A stretch of DNA of 64,000 nt from DASUPK01 sp963782345 (lineage in GTDB: Bacteria; Actinomycetota; Thermoleophilia; Solirubrobacterales; 70-9), in assembly GCA_963782345.1 (NCBI GenBank), contig CAWAJF010000004.1, forward strand, positions 310,001 through 374,000. The letters run 5' to 3'. The translations under genes were made by a program, and so were the position numbers. Under the pieces are notes generated by a model, which searched no databases, was not told where the DNA came from, and saw nothing but the letters and a program-made list of their open reading frames with translations. This document shows, piece after piece, positions 8,019 to 15,547 of the stretch; the first letter of the stretch is position 1; the number at the start of each line of letters is the position of its first letter.

Positions 8019-8951
8019 ATGGAGCTGCGCCAGCTTCGGTCGTTCGTCGCGGTGGCGGAGGAGCTGCACTTTCGCCGCGCCGCCGACCGGCTCCACCTGG
8101 CCCAGCCGAGCGTCAGCCAGCAGATCCGGACGCTCGAGGCCGAGCTCGGAGTCCGGCTCTTCGACCGCAATCGGCGCGGCGCGGCGCTCACCGCCGCCGG
8201 CGAGGCGCTGCTCCCCGAGGCCCGCGCGCTCCTCGCCGGCGCCGACGAGGCGGCGGCCGTAACGCGCGCCACCGGGATGGGACAGCGAGGCCGGCTCCGG
8301 CTCAGCCTGACCCGCTCGCTGACCGGCGGAATCGCCGGCGCGATCGTGGACGAGTACCGCGCGCTCTACCCCGAGGTCGAGGTCGAGCTGGGGGTCGGCA
8401 ACACGATGTTGCACGTCGAGCAGCTGCTCGCCGGCGACATCGACGTCGGCTTCGTGCGGCCGCCACTCGAGACCCCGGGCCTTGAGGAGCTCTCCCTGGG
8501 TCGCGAGCCGATGGTCTGCGTGCTCCCCAAGGGCCACTCGCTGGCCAAGCGCAAGCGGGTTCGTCCGGAGGAGCTGCGGGAGGAGCCACTCGTCTGGTGG
8601 CCCGAGAGCCACGGCCCGGGAGCGTGGCGCGAGGTGCGGCGAGAGGTCTATGGCGATCCGCCCTGGACTCCAATCGCGCGCACGGAGCCGGAGGAGGAGC
8701 GGATCGTCCACGCGGTGGCGGAGGGCGCCGGGATCTCCTTCATCATGCTCGAGCGCTCGCGGAGCCTGCGGATCCCCGGAGCGATCTATCGCAGGTTCGC
8801 CCCGCCCGAGCCGAGCATGGGGATCGCGATCGCGTGGAGGCGGGGCGACACCCTGCCGACCCTTCAGCGGCTTCGCGAGGTCGCCGAGCGCGCGCGTGCC
8901 GACTCCGTCAATCGAGGATCTCGACCATCCCGGTCGAGCCGTCGACCTTGA
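8019..8951 (+). CDS. LysR-family transcriptional regulator
   Basis: 310 residues, standard LysR length. The N-terminal winged HTH is plain: MELRQLRSFVAVAEELHF, then AADRLHLAQPSVSQQIRTLE and LFDRNRRG. The C-terminal part is a LysR effector-binding domain with the usual VGFVRPP stretch. The ATG at 8019 starts the canonical N-terminus; in-frame codons upstream do not look coding. The gene lies on the opposite strand between two paralogous phospho-histidine genes and is divergent from one of them, so it probably senses the pathway substrate or an intermediate. Its 3' end overlaps the end of the convergent gene at 8908 by 44 bp, and its last residues are low-complexity Arg/Ser. Confidence 0.92.
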   Translation: MELRQLRSFVAVAEELHFRRAADRLHLAQPSVSQQIRTLEAELGVRLFDRNRRGAALTAAGEALLPEARALLAGADEAAAVTRATGMGQRGRLRLSLTRSLTGGIAGAIVDEYRALYPEVEVELGVGNTMLHVEQLLAGDIDVGFVRPPLETPGLEELSLGREPMVCVLPKGHSLAKRKRVRPEELREEPLVWWPESHGPGAWREVRREVYGDPPWTPIARTEPEEERIVHAVAEGAGISFIMLERSRSLRIPGAIYRRFAPPEPSMGIAIAWRRGDTLPTLQRLREVAERARADSVNRGSRPSRSSRRP

Positions 8952-10731
8952 TTCGCTGACCCGTCTTGATCCGCGAGGTCGCGGTGCCGGTGCCGACCAC
9001 GGCGGGCAGCCCGTACTCGCGGGAGACGATCGCCGCGTGGGACATGATCCCGCCGATGTCGGTGACCGTCGCGGTGATCTTGGAGAAGATCGGGGCCCAG
9101 GCCGGCGAGGTGATCGTGCAGACGAGGATCTCGCCGGGTTGGACCTCGTCGAGCTGCTCGGCCGATCGAACCACCCGGGCCTCGCCCTCGACCTCGCCGG
9201 GGGACGCGGCGTAGCCGGGCAGCTGTTGCCCGTCCTCCTGGGAGCCGGCCCAGGCCTGGAGCCGCTCCTTGGTGACGCCCCAGAGCATCACGACCATCGG
9301 GTCGTTGACATCCTCGGGCATCGCGCCGAGTGCGGGCGGCGGGTTCCAGTCCTCGAGCTTCGCGAGCAGCTCCTTGCGGCGGGCGACGATCGGCGGCCAG
9401 CGGTCCGGGCCGAGCGGCTGCCCGCCCGTCGCCCAGGTCAGCGCCAGCTCCTCGAGGACCTCCAGGACCTCGCGGCGATCGAGCTGGAAGATGTCCTCCG
9501 CCTCCTCCAGGAACTTGTGCTCCGCGAGCACGGCGCCGAACTCGCGCACCTTGTTGAAGAAACGGGACTGGAACCAGTAGTCGCAGTAGAACTTGTGCTC
9601 CTCGACATACGGGAAGACCTTGCGCGAGAGGCCGAGGAGCTCCTCGAAGGTAGGCCGCGCTTCCTCGCTGAGCAGAGCCGCGTACTCGGAGGCGATCCGG
9701 TCGCGCTCGGCGATCACCTCCTCGGTCGGGCGGTCGATCTGCTCGCCGGCCTGGAGCGCCGCGATGTGCCCGGTCAGCGACGAGTACGGGATCCGCGGAT
9801 CGTCGTTCCAGCTGCCGTAGTAGTGGTAGAGCCCGTCGCCGGTGCCCATGTTGAACCAGGGGTCCTTGATCGCCTCGAGCTCCTCCAGCCACTTCTTGCC
9901 CGCCTCGCTGCCGGCGAGCTCCGCGTTGATCTCATCGGGGGAGCGGTCCTCCGCAAACGCACCGGCGACATCGGTCTCGATCGCCAGCCGCGCCAGCCGC
10001 CGCAGCTCCTCGTCGGCGCGGAAGAGGTCCACGTCGACTCCCGCGACCATCTGCGAGATGTGCTGGTCGGGAATGTCCGGCAGCGCCTCGCGGCAGAACT
10101 CGGCGAAGGTCAGGTACGCGCCGTAGCCGAGCAGGAGGAACTCGAAGTGGTGCTGCCACATCAGCTCCAGGCAGTGGATCGTGTGCCGGTAGGCCTCCAG
10201 GAGCTCGACGTTGCTGAGCTTGCGGTCGGTGAAGAGCACCTCGTCGGGCTCGTACTGCGCGAGATTGGGGACCTCGATCGCCTCGACCTCACGGTTGAGC
10301 GCCTCCATCTTCTCCCGCCACTTGACGTAGAGCTCGTCCCAGTTGGAGAAGTAGTAGCCGGCGCGCTTCTGGAAGAACTCGGCCCGCTCGGCGATCAGGT
10401 CAGGGTCGGTGACCGGGTTCGGGGAGATGTAGACGTAGCCGTTGACCACCCGGTAGTCCACGCCCATCGCCGGGGGGACGGCGAAGGCTCGGTTCTGCCA
10501 GCCGGCGAAGGTGAAGTAGGGGATGTCGACCTCACACATGTCGAAGGCCGGCATCGGCAGCGGGAAGTGCATCGAGTTCCAGAACCAGAGCCGGTTCTCG
10601 TCCGCCTCCTTGCGGCGCTCGTCGAACAGCGCCCAGTAGGGGTACATCTCCTCCCAGCCCTCGCAGCCGGCCGGGGTCTCGATCGAGAACGGGCTTGGGA
10701 ACGCGCCCACCTCGGACGTCGCAGTCGCCAT
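8908..10731 (-). CDS. Phospho-histidine subunit of a split PEP-synthase-like dikinase (paralogue 2)
   Basis: 607 residues, colinear with the product of 6044-7876 over its whole length. It shares EGCEGWE near the N-terminus, FQKRAG-YFxNWDELY, WPPIVARRKE, and the C-terminal GGIMSHAAIVSREYGLPAVV containing the phosphate-carrying His. The long middle domain differs more, as expected if acceptor specificity differs. The ATG at 10731 is chosen over an ATG 24 bp upstream because AGGAG sits about 6 bases before it. The gene follows the reductase and Rieske genes, so this copy may be co-expressed with demethylation. It has no ATP-grasp domain of its own and probably shares the single partner at 2589-3605. 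Confidence 0.8.
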   Translation of the reverse strand: MATATSEVGAFPSPFSIETPAGCEGWEEMYPYWALFDERRKEADENRLWFWNSMHFPLPMPAFDMCEVDIPYFTFAGWQNRAFAVPPAMGVDYRVVNGYVYISPNPVTDPDLIAERAEFFQKRAGYYFSNWDELYVKWREKMEALNREVEAIEVPNLAQYEPDEVLFTDRKLSNVELLEAYRHTIHCLELMWQHHFEFLLLGYGAYLTFAEFCREALPDIPDQHISQMVAGVDVDLFRADEELRRLARLAIETDVAGAFAEDRSPDEINAELAGSEAGKKWLEELEAIKDPWFNMGTGDGLYHYYGSWNDDPRIPYSSLTGHIAALQAGEQIDRPTEEVIAERDRIASEYAALLSEEARPTFEELLGLSRKVFPYVEEHKFYCDYWFQSRFFNKVREFGAVLAEHKFLEEAEDIFQLDRREVLEVLEELALTWATGGQPLGPDRWPPIVARRKELLAKLEDWNPPPALGAMPEDVNDPMVVMLWGVTKERLQAWAGSQEDGQQLPGYAASPGEVEGEARVVRSAEQLDEVQPGEILVCTITSPAWAPIFSKITATVTDIGGIMSHAAIVSREYGLPAVVGTGTATSRIKTGQRIKVDGSTGMVEILD

Positions 10732-10780
10732 CTGTCTCTCCTCTTCCTGGTCCATCCCGCCGTGCGCGAGAAAGTCAAGT

Positions 10781-11803
10781 CTATTGGTTTGTTTCGGGGT
10801 CGCCCCTGAAGCCCGTATCGATCGTGATCGCTCCCCCGACGACCCGCGACACGCAGGTGACGATCGTCTTGCCCTCCTCCTTCTGGTCGTCGGAGAGGAA
10901 GACGTCGCGGTGGTCGAGCTCGCCCTCGACCTCGATCACCTCCGCGGCGCAGAGGCCGCACTCGCCGCGCAGGCAGTCCCACATCATGTCCACCCCCTCG
11001 TCCTTGAGCGCATCGAGCAGGGTCCGGGTGCGCTTCACCGTCACCTCGCGGCCCGCATCCCGGACGCGGCAGAGGAACTCCTCCGGCGCGAACGCCCCGC
11101 CGGAGGCGAAGGTCTCGAACTGGAGGCGGTCGGGTCGGCGGTCCCGCTCGCTCCACGCATGCCGGGCCGCATCGCGAAGGCGAAGCGGCCCGCAGAGGTA
11201 GAGCTCGCCGTCCGGGTGCAGGCGCTCGATCTCGGCGCCGAGGTCGATTCGGTCCCCCTCCGCCGAGACGAACAGCTCGAGGCGATCGCCGAGGAGCTCC
11301 GAGAGCTCGTCAAGGAAGGGCATCTGCTCGCGGGTGTGAGCGGCGTAGAGCAAGCGGAAGGGTCTCCCGTGGCGCTCGAGCGCATGGGCCATGCCGACCA
11401 TCGGCGTGATCCCGATCCCGCCCGCGATCAGCAGGTACTCCTCCCGGCCGAACTGCAGCTCGAAGTTGCTGGCCGGCTCCGAGACCTGCACCGCCACGCC
11501 CGGCTCGAGCGTCCGCACCCAGACCGAGCCGCCGCGGCTGTCGGGGATCTCCTTGACCGCGATCCGGTAGGCGCCGTCGACCGGCCCCTCGCCTACCAGC
11601 GAGTAGGAGCGGAGGTCCGGCAGCCCGTCAATCTCGACGGCGATGTCGAGATGGCTTCCCGTCGGGTAGGGCCGCACTCCGGCGGACGGCTCGATCTCGA
11701 TCATGCGCACATCGCTGGCGACATCGCGCACCGATCTGATCGCCGCGTCGCTCCAGTGGCGGCCAGGCGCTGGGGCGAGCTCGGGCGTCACAGTCGTGGC
11801 CAC
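10781..11803 (-). CDS. Rieske-oxygenase reductase, VanB/phthalate dioxygenase reductase type
   Basis: 340 residues from a GTG start. Order of domains: flavin-binding barrel with LRSYSLVG (RxYS motif), NAD-binding domain with AGGIGITPMVGMAHAL, and a C-terminal plant-type [2Fe-2S] ferredoxin domain with CLRGECGLC and a fourth Cys near the end (IVTCVSR). This order (flavin, NAD, Fe-S) defines the VanB/PDR class, which passes electrons from NADH to a Rieske oxygenase. The gene lies 15 bp downstream of the Rieske oxygenase gene in the same operon, so the two should form a two-component oxygenase. Confidence 0.92.
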   Translation of the reverse strand: MATTVTPELAPAPGRHWSDAAIRSVRDVASDVRMIEIEPSAGVRPYPTGSHLDIAVEIDGLPDLRSYSLVGEGPVDGAYRIAVKEIPDSRGGSVWVRTLEPGVAVQVSEPASNFELQFGREEYLLIAGGIGITPMVGMAHALERHGRPFRLLYAAHTREQMPFLDELSELLGDRLELFVSAEGDRIDLGAEIERLHPDGELYLCGPLRLRDAARHAWSERDRRPDRLQFETFASGGAFAPEEFLCRVRDAGREVTVKRTRTLLDALKDEGVDMMWDCLRGECGLCAAEVIEVEGELDHRDVFLSDDQKEEGKTIVTCVSRVVGGAITIDTGFRGDPETNQ

Positions 11804-11818
11804 CTGGCGAGTCCCAGA

Positions 11819-13018
11819 TCAATTCACTCCGAGGCGCTCGGCGTCGGCCTCCGTCGCCTCGACCCTGGTGGAGGTGCCCTCCTGGCCCCGCGCCTCCTCG
11901 GCGGACGCCCGGTAACGCTCGTCACCGGCCTCCTCGGCGATCATCTTGTCGATCAGGCGCCGGGCCCACATCGCCCCGCCGTCGATGTTCAGGTTGTAGA
12001 ACTGCTTGTCGGGGTGGTCGTCGACGCCGCGCTGCTGCGCGGCCAGCACCACCTCGTCCTCGCCGAACACCCCCGACACCCCGTCCCGGATCAGCGTCGT
12101 GATCCGCTGGTCGTCGAGGTTGTAGTTGCGGACGAAGGCCCAGAAGTAGTGGCAGGTCCGCTCGGTCTCGGGAGTCATCGTGTTGAGCACGTAGCCGTTG
12201 ACGCCCTGCGAGCGATCGCCCTCCGGGGCGCCGGTCCCGGTGGGGGCGACGCCGACGTCGATCGCGATCGTGCTGGGCGCCTGGAAATGGATGATCTGCC
12301 AGCGGTCGACCTTGCCTGCCGGCTTGCCCTGCTTCCACTCCAGCTGCATCTTCCAGAAGGGCGGTGGGTCCACGTTCTCCATCCAGCGGGTCACCGTGGC
12401 TGAGCTCGTACCGTGCGTGACCTCGAACGGCACCTCCGCGATCGAGCGCTGGCCGATGCTCGCGCCGTGCACGAAGGTCTCGTGGGTGAGGTCCATCAGG
12501 TTGTCGACGATCAGCTTGTAGCCGCACTCCAGGTGGATCAGCTTCCCGTCGCCGGCCCACTCCGGGTCGTCGTTCCAGTGGAGGTCGGGGATCAGAGCCG
12601 GGTCGGCGAGGGCGGGGTCTCCGGTCCACACCCAGACGAAGCGGTGCCGCTCCGCCACCGGGTAGCGGCGCACCCGGGCGGCGGGGTTGATCGTCTTCTG
12701 GGAGGGCATGAAGACGCAGCGGCCCTCCGGGTTGTAGACGAGGCCGTGGTAGCTGCAGGCGACGTTGTCGCCCTCGATCTTGCCCTCGGAGAGCGGCATC
12801 AGCCGGTGCCAGCAGGCGTTCTCCAGGGCGACCGGCTCACCGTCCTCGCGCCGGTACATGACGAGGCTGTGGTCGCCGATCCGGCGGCCGAGCAACTCGC
12901 GCCGGAGCTCGACGTCGTAGGCCGCCGCGTACCAGCAGTTGCGCGGCCAGTCTGAGAGCTTGAAGGTCTCCGGGACCTCACGGATGTCGCCGTCCGGGCT
13001 GCCGTTGGTCGTGCTCAT
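11819..13018 (-). CDS. Rieske non-haem iron oxygenase, VanA-like (probable O- or N-demethylase)
   Basis: 399 residues. Rieske cluster ligands are C69-W-H71 and C88-S-Y-H91. The mononuclear iron site is NLMDLTHETFVHG, with D176, H179 and H184 in the D-x2-H-x4-H arrangement. Overall length and the WPRNCWYAAAYD opening resemble vanillate O-demethylase oxygenase and related enzymes acting on methoxy or N-methyl groups, releasing formaldehyde. The reductase gene follows directly and the peroxiredoxin gene precedes it by 24 bp. Aromatic O-demethylation is my preferred reading given the phenol-kinase-like neighbours. N-demethylation of a betaine is the main alternative, given the sarcosine-oxidase genes across the divergent promoter. 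Confidence 0.88.
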   Translation of the reverse strand: MSTTNGSPDGDIREVPETFKLSDWPRNCWYAAAYDVELRRELLGRRIGDHSLVMYRREDGEPVALENACWHRLMPLSEGKIEGDNVACSYHGLVYNPEGRCVFMPSQKTINPAARVRRYPVAERHRFVWVWTGDPALADPALIPDLHWNDDPEWAGDGKLIHLECGYKLIVDNLMDLTHETFVHGASIGQRSIAEVPFEVTHGTSSATVTRWMENVDPPPFWKMQLEWKQGKPAGKVDRWQIIHFQAPSTIAIDVGVAPTGTGAPEGDRSQGVNGYVLNTMTPETERTCHYFWAFVRNYNLDDQRITTLIRDGVSGVFGEDEVVLAAQQRGVDDHPDKQFYNLNIDGGAMWARRLIDKMIAEEAGDERYRASAEEARGQEGTSTRVEATEADAERLGVN

Positions 13019-13042
13019 CTCCTGCTCCTTACTCGAGTTGGT

Positions 13043-13522
13043 TTACCCGGAGGCGACGGCGCCAAGCTCCCTGAGCGCGCCGAGGACGAGCTCGTCGTGC
13101 TCGTCCGGCTTCACGTCCGGGAACGTCGTCGCGATCTGCCCATCGGGATCGATCAGCACAGTCGAGCGCCGGTTGCCCCACACCTTCAGGTCGCCGAACT
13201 GGAGCTCGTCCCAGACGCCGTAGGCGTCGGCGACCTGGTGGCCGAGATCCGAGAGCAACCGGAAGGCGAGGCCGTACTTGTCGGCGAAGGCCCGCAGCTC
13301 GTCGACCGGGTCCGGCGAGATGCCGAGGACCACCGCGTTAGCCGACTCGTAGTCGGCGGAGTGGTCGCGAACGCCACAGGCTTCCTTCGTGCAGCCCGGC
13401 GTGTCGGCCTTCGGATAGAAGTAGACCGCGACCCAGCGCCCGCGCAGCGAGGAGAGCGTGACCGGCTCGCCGTCCTGGTCGGAGAGGGTGAAATCGGGGG
13501 CCGGGCCACCCGCGTCGATCAT
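13043..13522 (-). CDS. bcp: Peroxiredoxin, BCP/PrxQ type
   Basis: 159 residues with the thioredoxin fold of alkyl hydroperoxide reductases. PKADTPGCTKEACGVRD holds the peroxidatic Cys and, five residues on, the resolving Cys, the spacing typical of PrxQ/BCP. It reduces peroxides with thioredoxin. It is the first gene of the leftward operon. Protection against peroxide released by uncoupled Rieske turnover or by the sarcosine-oxidase-like complex is a sensible reason for its position. ATG start at 13522. Confidence 0.93.
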   Translation of the reverse strand: MIDAGGPAPDFTLSDQDGEPVTLSSLRGRWVAVYFYPKADTPGCTKEACGVRDHSADYESANAVVLGISPDPVDELRAFADKYGLAFRLLSDLGHQVADAYGVWDELQFGDLKVWGNRRSTVLIDPDGQIATTFPDVKPDEHDELVLGALRELGAVASG

Positions 13523-13577
13523 CTCTTCCTCCTCGTCTCGTGTCCACCGCGGCGTTCGCGGCTGCTCTACGCACGAA

Positions 13578-13587
13578 CTGTATACAG
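13578..13587. promoter_or_regulatory. Palindromic operator CTGTATACAG, copy 1 (overlaps leftward -10)
   Basis: A perfect 10-bp palindrome 56 bp upstream of the peroxiredoxin start. Read leftward it contains TATACA, a plausible -10 box, with TAGGCC 18 bases before it as a weak -35. Copy 2 is identical and 74 bp away, about seven helical turns. The NTGTATACAN form resembles sites of GntR/FCD regulators such as VanR. No GntR gene is in this window. Confidence 0.6.
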
Positions 13588-13651
13588 AACGTACCCGCTG
13601 AGGGCCTATCTCAGCAAGATCCGGGCATCAGTTAGGCTCGGGACTGGATTT

Positions 13652-13661
13652 CTGTATACAG
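13652..13661. promoter_or_regulatory. Palindromic operator CTGTATACAG, copy 2 (overlaps rightward -10)
   Basis: Same 10-bp palindrome, 35 bp before the rightward TTG start at 13697. TATACA within it, with TTAGGC 17 bases upstream, forms a candidate promoter for the methyltransferase/sarcosine-oxidase operon. A repressor bound here would cover the -10 box. Two identical in-phase sites over two divergent promoters suggest co-repression of both operons by one dimeric regulator, possibly with looping. Confidence 0.6.
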
Positions 13662-13696
13662 GTGTGTGTAGTCTCCCGGGCGGAAGGAGAGATCGC

Positions 13697-15547
13697 TTGA
13701 CCCGAGCTCGAGGTGCGGAGTTATTGGCCTCGGCGCCGCGCTCCCGGACGGAGCCCGCGCCGGGTGGAGCCGGCACGGAGGGACACCGCTCTCCGGCCTA
13801 CCGCCGCGTGGAGGGACTGCTCGCCGCACAGGAGTGCGTGATCCTCGACGGCGGGATCGCCACCGAGCTGGAGGAGCTCGAGATCCCCGGCTATGAGCTC
13901 CGCGACGACGCGATGTGGGGGATCTGGGCGCTGCTCAACGCACCCGAGGCCGTCAGGCAGGTCCACCGCGGCTACGCCGAGGTCGGCTGCGACGTGATCT
14001 CCACCGACACCTGGGGGATCCAGAGCGCGATGAACGGCGAGGGCGCGCTGTCGGGGATGGCGGCCGGGGACTGGATGGAGCTCGCCCGCCGCGGGATCAG
14101 GCTCGCCCGCCAGGCCGTGGCGGACGTGGGCCGTCAGGGCGAGGTCGCCGTGGCCTTCAGCCTCCATGGCGATGTCGCCGACGAACAGGGGCTGGAGCGC
14201 CTGGAGCTGCTCGCCCGCGTCTTCGAGGAGGAGCCGCCCGACCTGGTCCTGCTGGAGACCATGTCCCTCGTCCAGGACGTCACCTTCCGCGGCGTGGAGG
14301 CGCTGATCGCCAGCGGCTTCCCCGTCTGGCTGAGCTTCAGGCGATGCCGCCACGGTCTCTGCGGCGTGTTCGGCCAGCACTGGGGAGGCCCCGAGGGCGA
14401 CCTCTTCGGCAGGGCGGCCCGCCGCTTCGAGGAGATGGGCGCCGGAGCGCTGATGATCAACTGCATCCCGCCCGACCACGTCGCGGGGATGCTCCCCTGG
14501 CTGCGCGACTTCACCGACCTGCCGCTCGGCGTCTATCCCAACCTCGGCTACTACACCGAGGCGGGCTGGGCGTTCGACCGCGAGATCGCGGGCGCCGAGT
14601 ACGCCGAGCTCGCCGCGGAGTGGCGAGAGGAGGGGGCACAGCTGATCGGCGGCTGCTGCGGCGTTCGCCCGGAGCACATCGCCGCCGCCAAGGCCAGGCT
14701 CGCGGGCACGCGGCCCGGGCCCCGCGCGACCTCGCTCCAGCGCTACGGCGGCGAGGGCGCCGAGCGCCCCGCCGGGGCTGACGCCGGGCCGCTCGAGGAC
14801 TGGCGCGACCCTCGCGAGCACCCCCTCTACCCCCTGCCGATGCCCGAGCTGCTGGTCGAGCCGGGCGTGTTCGTCCCGACCCAGGGCAGCTTCCTGATCT
14901 GGAAGCACCTCTTCATGGACGGAATCGGGAAGGGGCGGCGCTGCCTCGACGTCGGCTGCGGCACCGGGCTGCTGACGGCGCAGCTCGCCCTGAACGGCGC
15001 CGAGTCGGTCCACGCGATCGACATCGACAAGCGGGCGGTGGCGAACACCCTCAGCAACGCCTTCCGGAACGGGGTCGCCGATCGCGTCTCCGGCGAGCAG
15101 GTGGATCTCTATCCCTGGGACCCGCAGCAGCGCTACGACGTGATCGTCGCGAGCCTCTACCAGATGCCCAACGACCCGGTGGACCAGCTCGGCAGTCACC
15201 GGCCGCTGGACTACTGGGGCCGGAGCCTCTTCGATCACCTGCTCTCACTCCTGCCGATGCTGCTCGAACCGGAGGGGCGCGCCTACGTGATGCAGCTCTC
15301 GATCCTGAGCGAGCGAGAGACGCTCCGCCACCTGCAGCGAAACGGTCTGCGCTCGAAGGTCGTCGACTTCGCGTTCCTCGAGCTGGGATCCGCGCTGGCC
15401 GCCTACGCGGAGCAGATCGGCCGGGTCGAGGAGCAGTCCGACGCCTACCACCTGCGATTCGGCGAGGAGGAAACGATGGTCGCCTACCTGCTGGAGATCT
15501 CCGGCGATGAGGGCTTTGCGCCACGGAAGCCGCGGAGGGTCGCATGA
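13697..15547 (+). CDS. Homocysteine S-methyltransferase fused to a SAM-dependent methyltransferase
   Basis: 616 residues. Residues ~40-340 form a homocysteine S-methyltransferase/BHMT barrel: VILDGGIATELE, then LMINCIPPDHV and LIGGCCGVRPEHI, which supply the zinc cysteines (Cys and the GGCC pair). After a Pro/Gly-rich linker, residues ~370-600 form a class I methyltransferase with CLDVGCGTGLLTAQLAL (motif I), IDIDKRAV and VASLYQMPNDP, reminiscent of PrmA/HemK-type folds. The TTG start is chosen because AAGGAGAG lies 5 bases before it and just after the operator. The first half should make methionine from homocysteine and a methyl donor; the second would use SAM on an unknown acceptor. It is first in the rightward operon. 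Confidence 0.8.
   Translation: MTRARGAELLASAPRSRTEPAPGGAGTEGHRSPAYRRVEGLLAAQECVILDGGIATELEELEIPGYELRDDAMWGIWALLNAPEAVRQVHRGYAEVGCDVISTDTWGIQSAMNGEGALSGMAAGDWMELARRGIRLARQAVADVGRQGEVAVAFSLHGDVADEQGLERLELLARVFEEEPPDLVLLETMSLVQDVTFRGVEALIASGFPVWLSFRRCRHGLCGVFGQHWGGPEGDLFGRAARRFEEMGAGALMINCIPPDHVAGMLPWLRDFTDLPLGVYPNLGYYTEAGWAFDREIAGAEYAELAAEWREEGAQLIGGCCGVRPEHIAAAKARLAGTRPGPRATSLQRYGGEGAERPAGADAGPLEDWRDPREHPLYPLPMPELLVEPGVFVPTQGSFLIWKHLFMDGIGKGRRCLDVGCGTGLLTAQLALNGAESVHAIDIDKRAVANTLSNAFRNGVADRVSGEQVDLYPWDPQQRYDVIVASLYQMPNDPVDQLGSHRPLDYWGRSLFDHLLSLLPMLLEPEGRAYVMQLSILSERETLRHLQRNGLRSKVVDFAFLELGSALAAYAEQIGRVEEQSDAYHLRFGEEETMVAYLLEISGDEGFAPRKPRRVA

Noticed and set aside
13578..13661. LysR as the regulator binding CTGTATACAG
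   Set aside because: The sites are compact perfect palindromes without T-N11-A spacing and are absent from the lysR promoter itself.
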